Assembly: GCA_026391215.1 (NCBI GenBank)
Contig: JAPLDX010000133.1
Span: forward strand, 1-60,740
From: Bacteroidia bacterium
GTDB taxonomy: Bacteria; Bacteroidota; Bacteroidia; Bacteroidales; VadinHA17
Length of the DNA stretch: 60,740 bases
Direction of reading: 5' to 3'
In this document: in pieces, positions 59,706 through 60,740 of the stretch
How the letters are laid out: each line of letters starts with the position of its first letter
How positions within the stretch are numbered: the stretch's first letter is position 1
Position numbers and translations under genes: made by a program
Notes under the pieces: model-generated
Database searches by the model: none
The model's input: only the letters and a program-made list of their open reading frames with translations
What the model was told of the DNA's origin: nothing

Positions 59706-60359
59706 TCATTTATTTATCCAGCACGGTTCATTACGGATATCAGTATCACTATTAATAAGATCAAGTTTGCAGGAAATGCATTCATTTTTGGATCTGTCAA
59801 TCTCATCATGTATTCTCAGGAACGGGTGTCCCAGGCATTCATTAAAGCTCGGGCTTTCATAATAAATCTCGCCATCGTTTAGGTTATTGATCCCTGACGC
59901 TTCTTCCAGTACAGCTTTCGCATCATTCCGTGAAGAATAATTAAGATGTTCCACCATGACAACTTTGTAAATGCTTGAGCTGAATCCAAATAAATCAAGA
60001 GCACTGTTTATCTGATTTTTATTCAGATAAGTGCTTCTGGGCAGCTGTAATGACGGGTATAAGCCTTGGGTTGAAGGATCAATCCAGATTATGAATTGGT
60101 CAGCTAAGCTTGCTTCTGCCCAGTCGATTTTAACCTTATATTCAACCCTGAATGATTGTCCGTCATTCCAGGAGTCAATTTCCGAAAATGTCGGAGTAAT
60201 ATGTTCATCAAAATATTTCTCAGTCAGATGGTTTCTGGATATGAAAAGCTCCTTCCATATATTGAAATACTCAGTGCAGTTTTCACTTTCACAGAGATCT
60301 GATTTTTCGCAGGACGGAAGAAGGGCAAAAAAGAAACATATTAGAAATATTTTCTTCAT
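59706..60359 (-). CDS. Lipoprotein of unknown function
   Basis: About 217 residues from the ATG at 60359, chosen because a lipoprotein signal (MKKIFLICFFFALLPSC) begins there; an in-frame GTG lies upstream at 60401. Several Cys are spread over the mature part (CESENC, NECLGHPF, NECISCKLD). No domain recognised. The next lipoprotein gene begins about 5 bp downstream, so the two are co-transcribed and may act together at the outer membrane. Confidence 0.8.
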   Translation of the reverse strand: MKKIFLICFFFALLPSCEKSDLCESENCTEYFNIWKELFISRNHLTEKYFDEHITPTFSEIDSWNDGQSFRVEYKVKIDWAEASLADQFIIWIDPSTQGLYPSLQLPRSTYLNKNQINSALDLFGFSSSIYKVVMVEHLNYSSRNDAKAVLEEASGINNLNDGEIYYESPSFNECLGHPFLRIHDEIDRSKNECISCKLDLINSDTDIRNEPCWINK

Positions 60360-60431
60360 GGTCAGCGGGTTTTGAAATGATCCGCACAAAAAATGTACCA
60401 AGCCGTGGAGAAAATATAGCTTAATTTGCTG

Positions 60432-60740
60432 CTACTGGAATATTTTACCAAAATTTGCCTGTAATCCCAGGGAAATGAGAAACGGCTGATAATTGAACTC
60501 AATATGAGTTTCATTAAGCGGAAGCGACACTCCCACCTGTGCAACAGCTTTAATATGATCCCAGCCTAATTTCAGGGTTACTGCCGGTTCAAGGAGAAAG
60601 CCGGCATTATTTACCGTCTCCTGCACCATATTGACTGCCACAAACCGGGTTGATATACCGAAGTCAATTACCTTTGATGTAATACCCAAGGTTGGTTGAA
60701 TAAAGAACCTGGTAAGCTTTACATCTGAACGTGAAATCCA
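60432..60740 (-). CDS. C-terminal part of an outer-membrane-barrel-like protein (partial)
   Basis: The minus-strand frame is open from the right edge (60740) to TGA-type stop at 60432, giving 103 residues of the C-terminus. It shows alternating amphipathic strands (LTRFFIQPTLGITSKVIDFGISTRFVAV, HIKAVAQVGVSLPL, HIEFNYQPFLISLGLQANF), as in outer-membrane barrels. The N-terminus lies outside the window. It is upstream of the two lipoprotein genes, in the same direction. Confidence 0.7.
   Translation of the reverse strand, partial: WISRSDVKLTRFFIQPTLGITSKVIDFGISTRFVAVNMVQETVNNAGFLLEPAVTLKLGWDHIKAVAQVGVSLPLNETHIEFNYQPFLISLGLQANFGKIFQ

Overview
The window looks like a chromosomal segment of a Bacteroidota organism, most likely of the Bacteroidales type. 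It is moderately AT-rich, and promoters resemble the TTG / TAnnTTTG pattern of that phylum. Family content agrees: DUF4252 proteins beside an ECF sigma factor, a free TonB plug protein, very large MacB/FtsX-type ABC permeases ending in NP-x-SL-x-x-E, and tail and baseplate proteins typical of Bacteroidetes phages. No rRNA, tRNA or CRISPR array was seen.

Layout. 1-7.8 kb is housekeeping and envelope: a nucleotide-sugar dehydrogenase cut by the left edge, a methyltransferase-like/PlsC/zinc-ribbon fusion, a lipocalin-like ORF with a possible double frameshift, a small zinc-ribbon protein, a DUF2461 protein, an MtaA/UroD-like enzyme, a hemolysin III homologue and a YtfJ-like protein. 7.8-12.9 kb is a translesion-synthesis cassette: a LexA-like XRE/S24 repressor diverges from dinB and a DnaE2-like polymerase, with two copies of a palindromic operator between them. 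A third copy lies 3.2 kb away, before the zinc-ribbon gene. 12.9-19.5 kb holds a RelA-type synthetase with a degenerate hydrolase site, an outer-membrane protein, an ECF sigma / anti-sigma / two-DUF4252 operon and an SDR enzyme.

19.8-35.2 kb is a compact phage-like element. It carries an integrase, excisionase-like HTH, retropepsin-like protease, baseplate-type protein, tail-assembly chaperone pair joined by a -1 frameshift on an A9 run, tape measure, prohead protease and major capsid protein. It also has a replication initiator whose gene contains four palindromic iterons followed by AT-rich DNA (a lambda-O-like layout), a second tyrosine recombinase, a HicBA toxin-antitoxin pair and a RadC-like protein. 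No terminase, portal, tail tube or lysis gene was recognised, although the structural ORFs are intact. This is the best candidate here for an unusual system, such as a capsid-coding satellite or a trimmed prophage.

35.3-40.3 kb encodes a TylF-like methyltransferase, a free TonB-plug protein and an operon of two SDR-fold enzymes plus a radical-SAM sulfatase maturase. 40.4-54.9 kb is a MacAB-TolC-like export locus with a disrupted TolC, an adaptor, one ATPase, four ~800-residue permeases and a sigma-54 activator lacking a receiver domain. A sigma-54-like promoter precedes tolC, and matching ~17-bp boxes precede both tolC and the activator. 55-60.7 kb has a GH42 beta-galactosidase, a cold-shock protein, a QueG-like Fe-S protein, an IS200/RAYT-type transposase with an in-frame stop beside four REP-like palindromes, two lipoproteins and the C-terminus of a barrel-like protein cut by the right edge.
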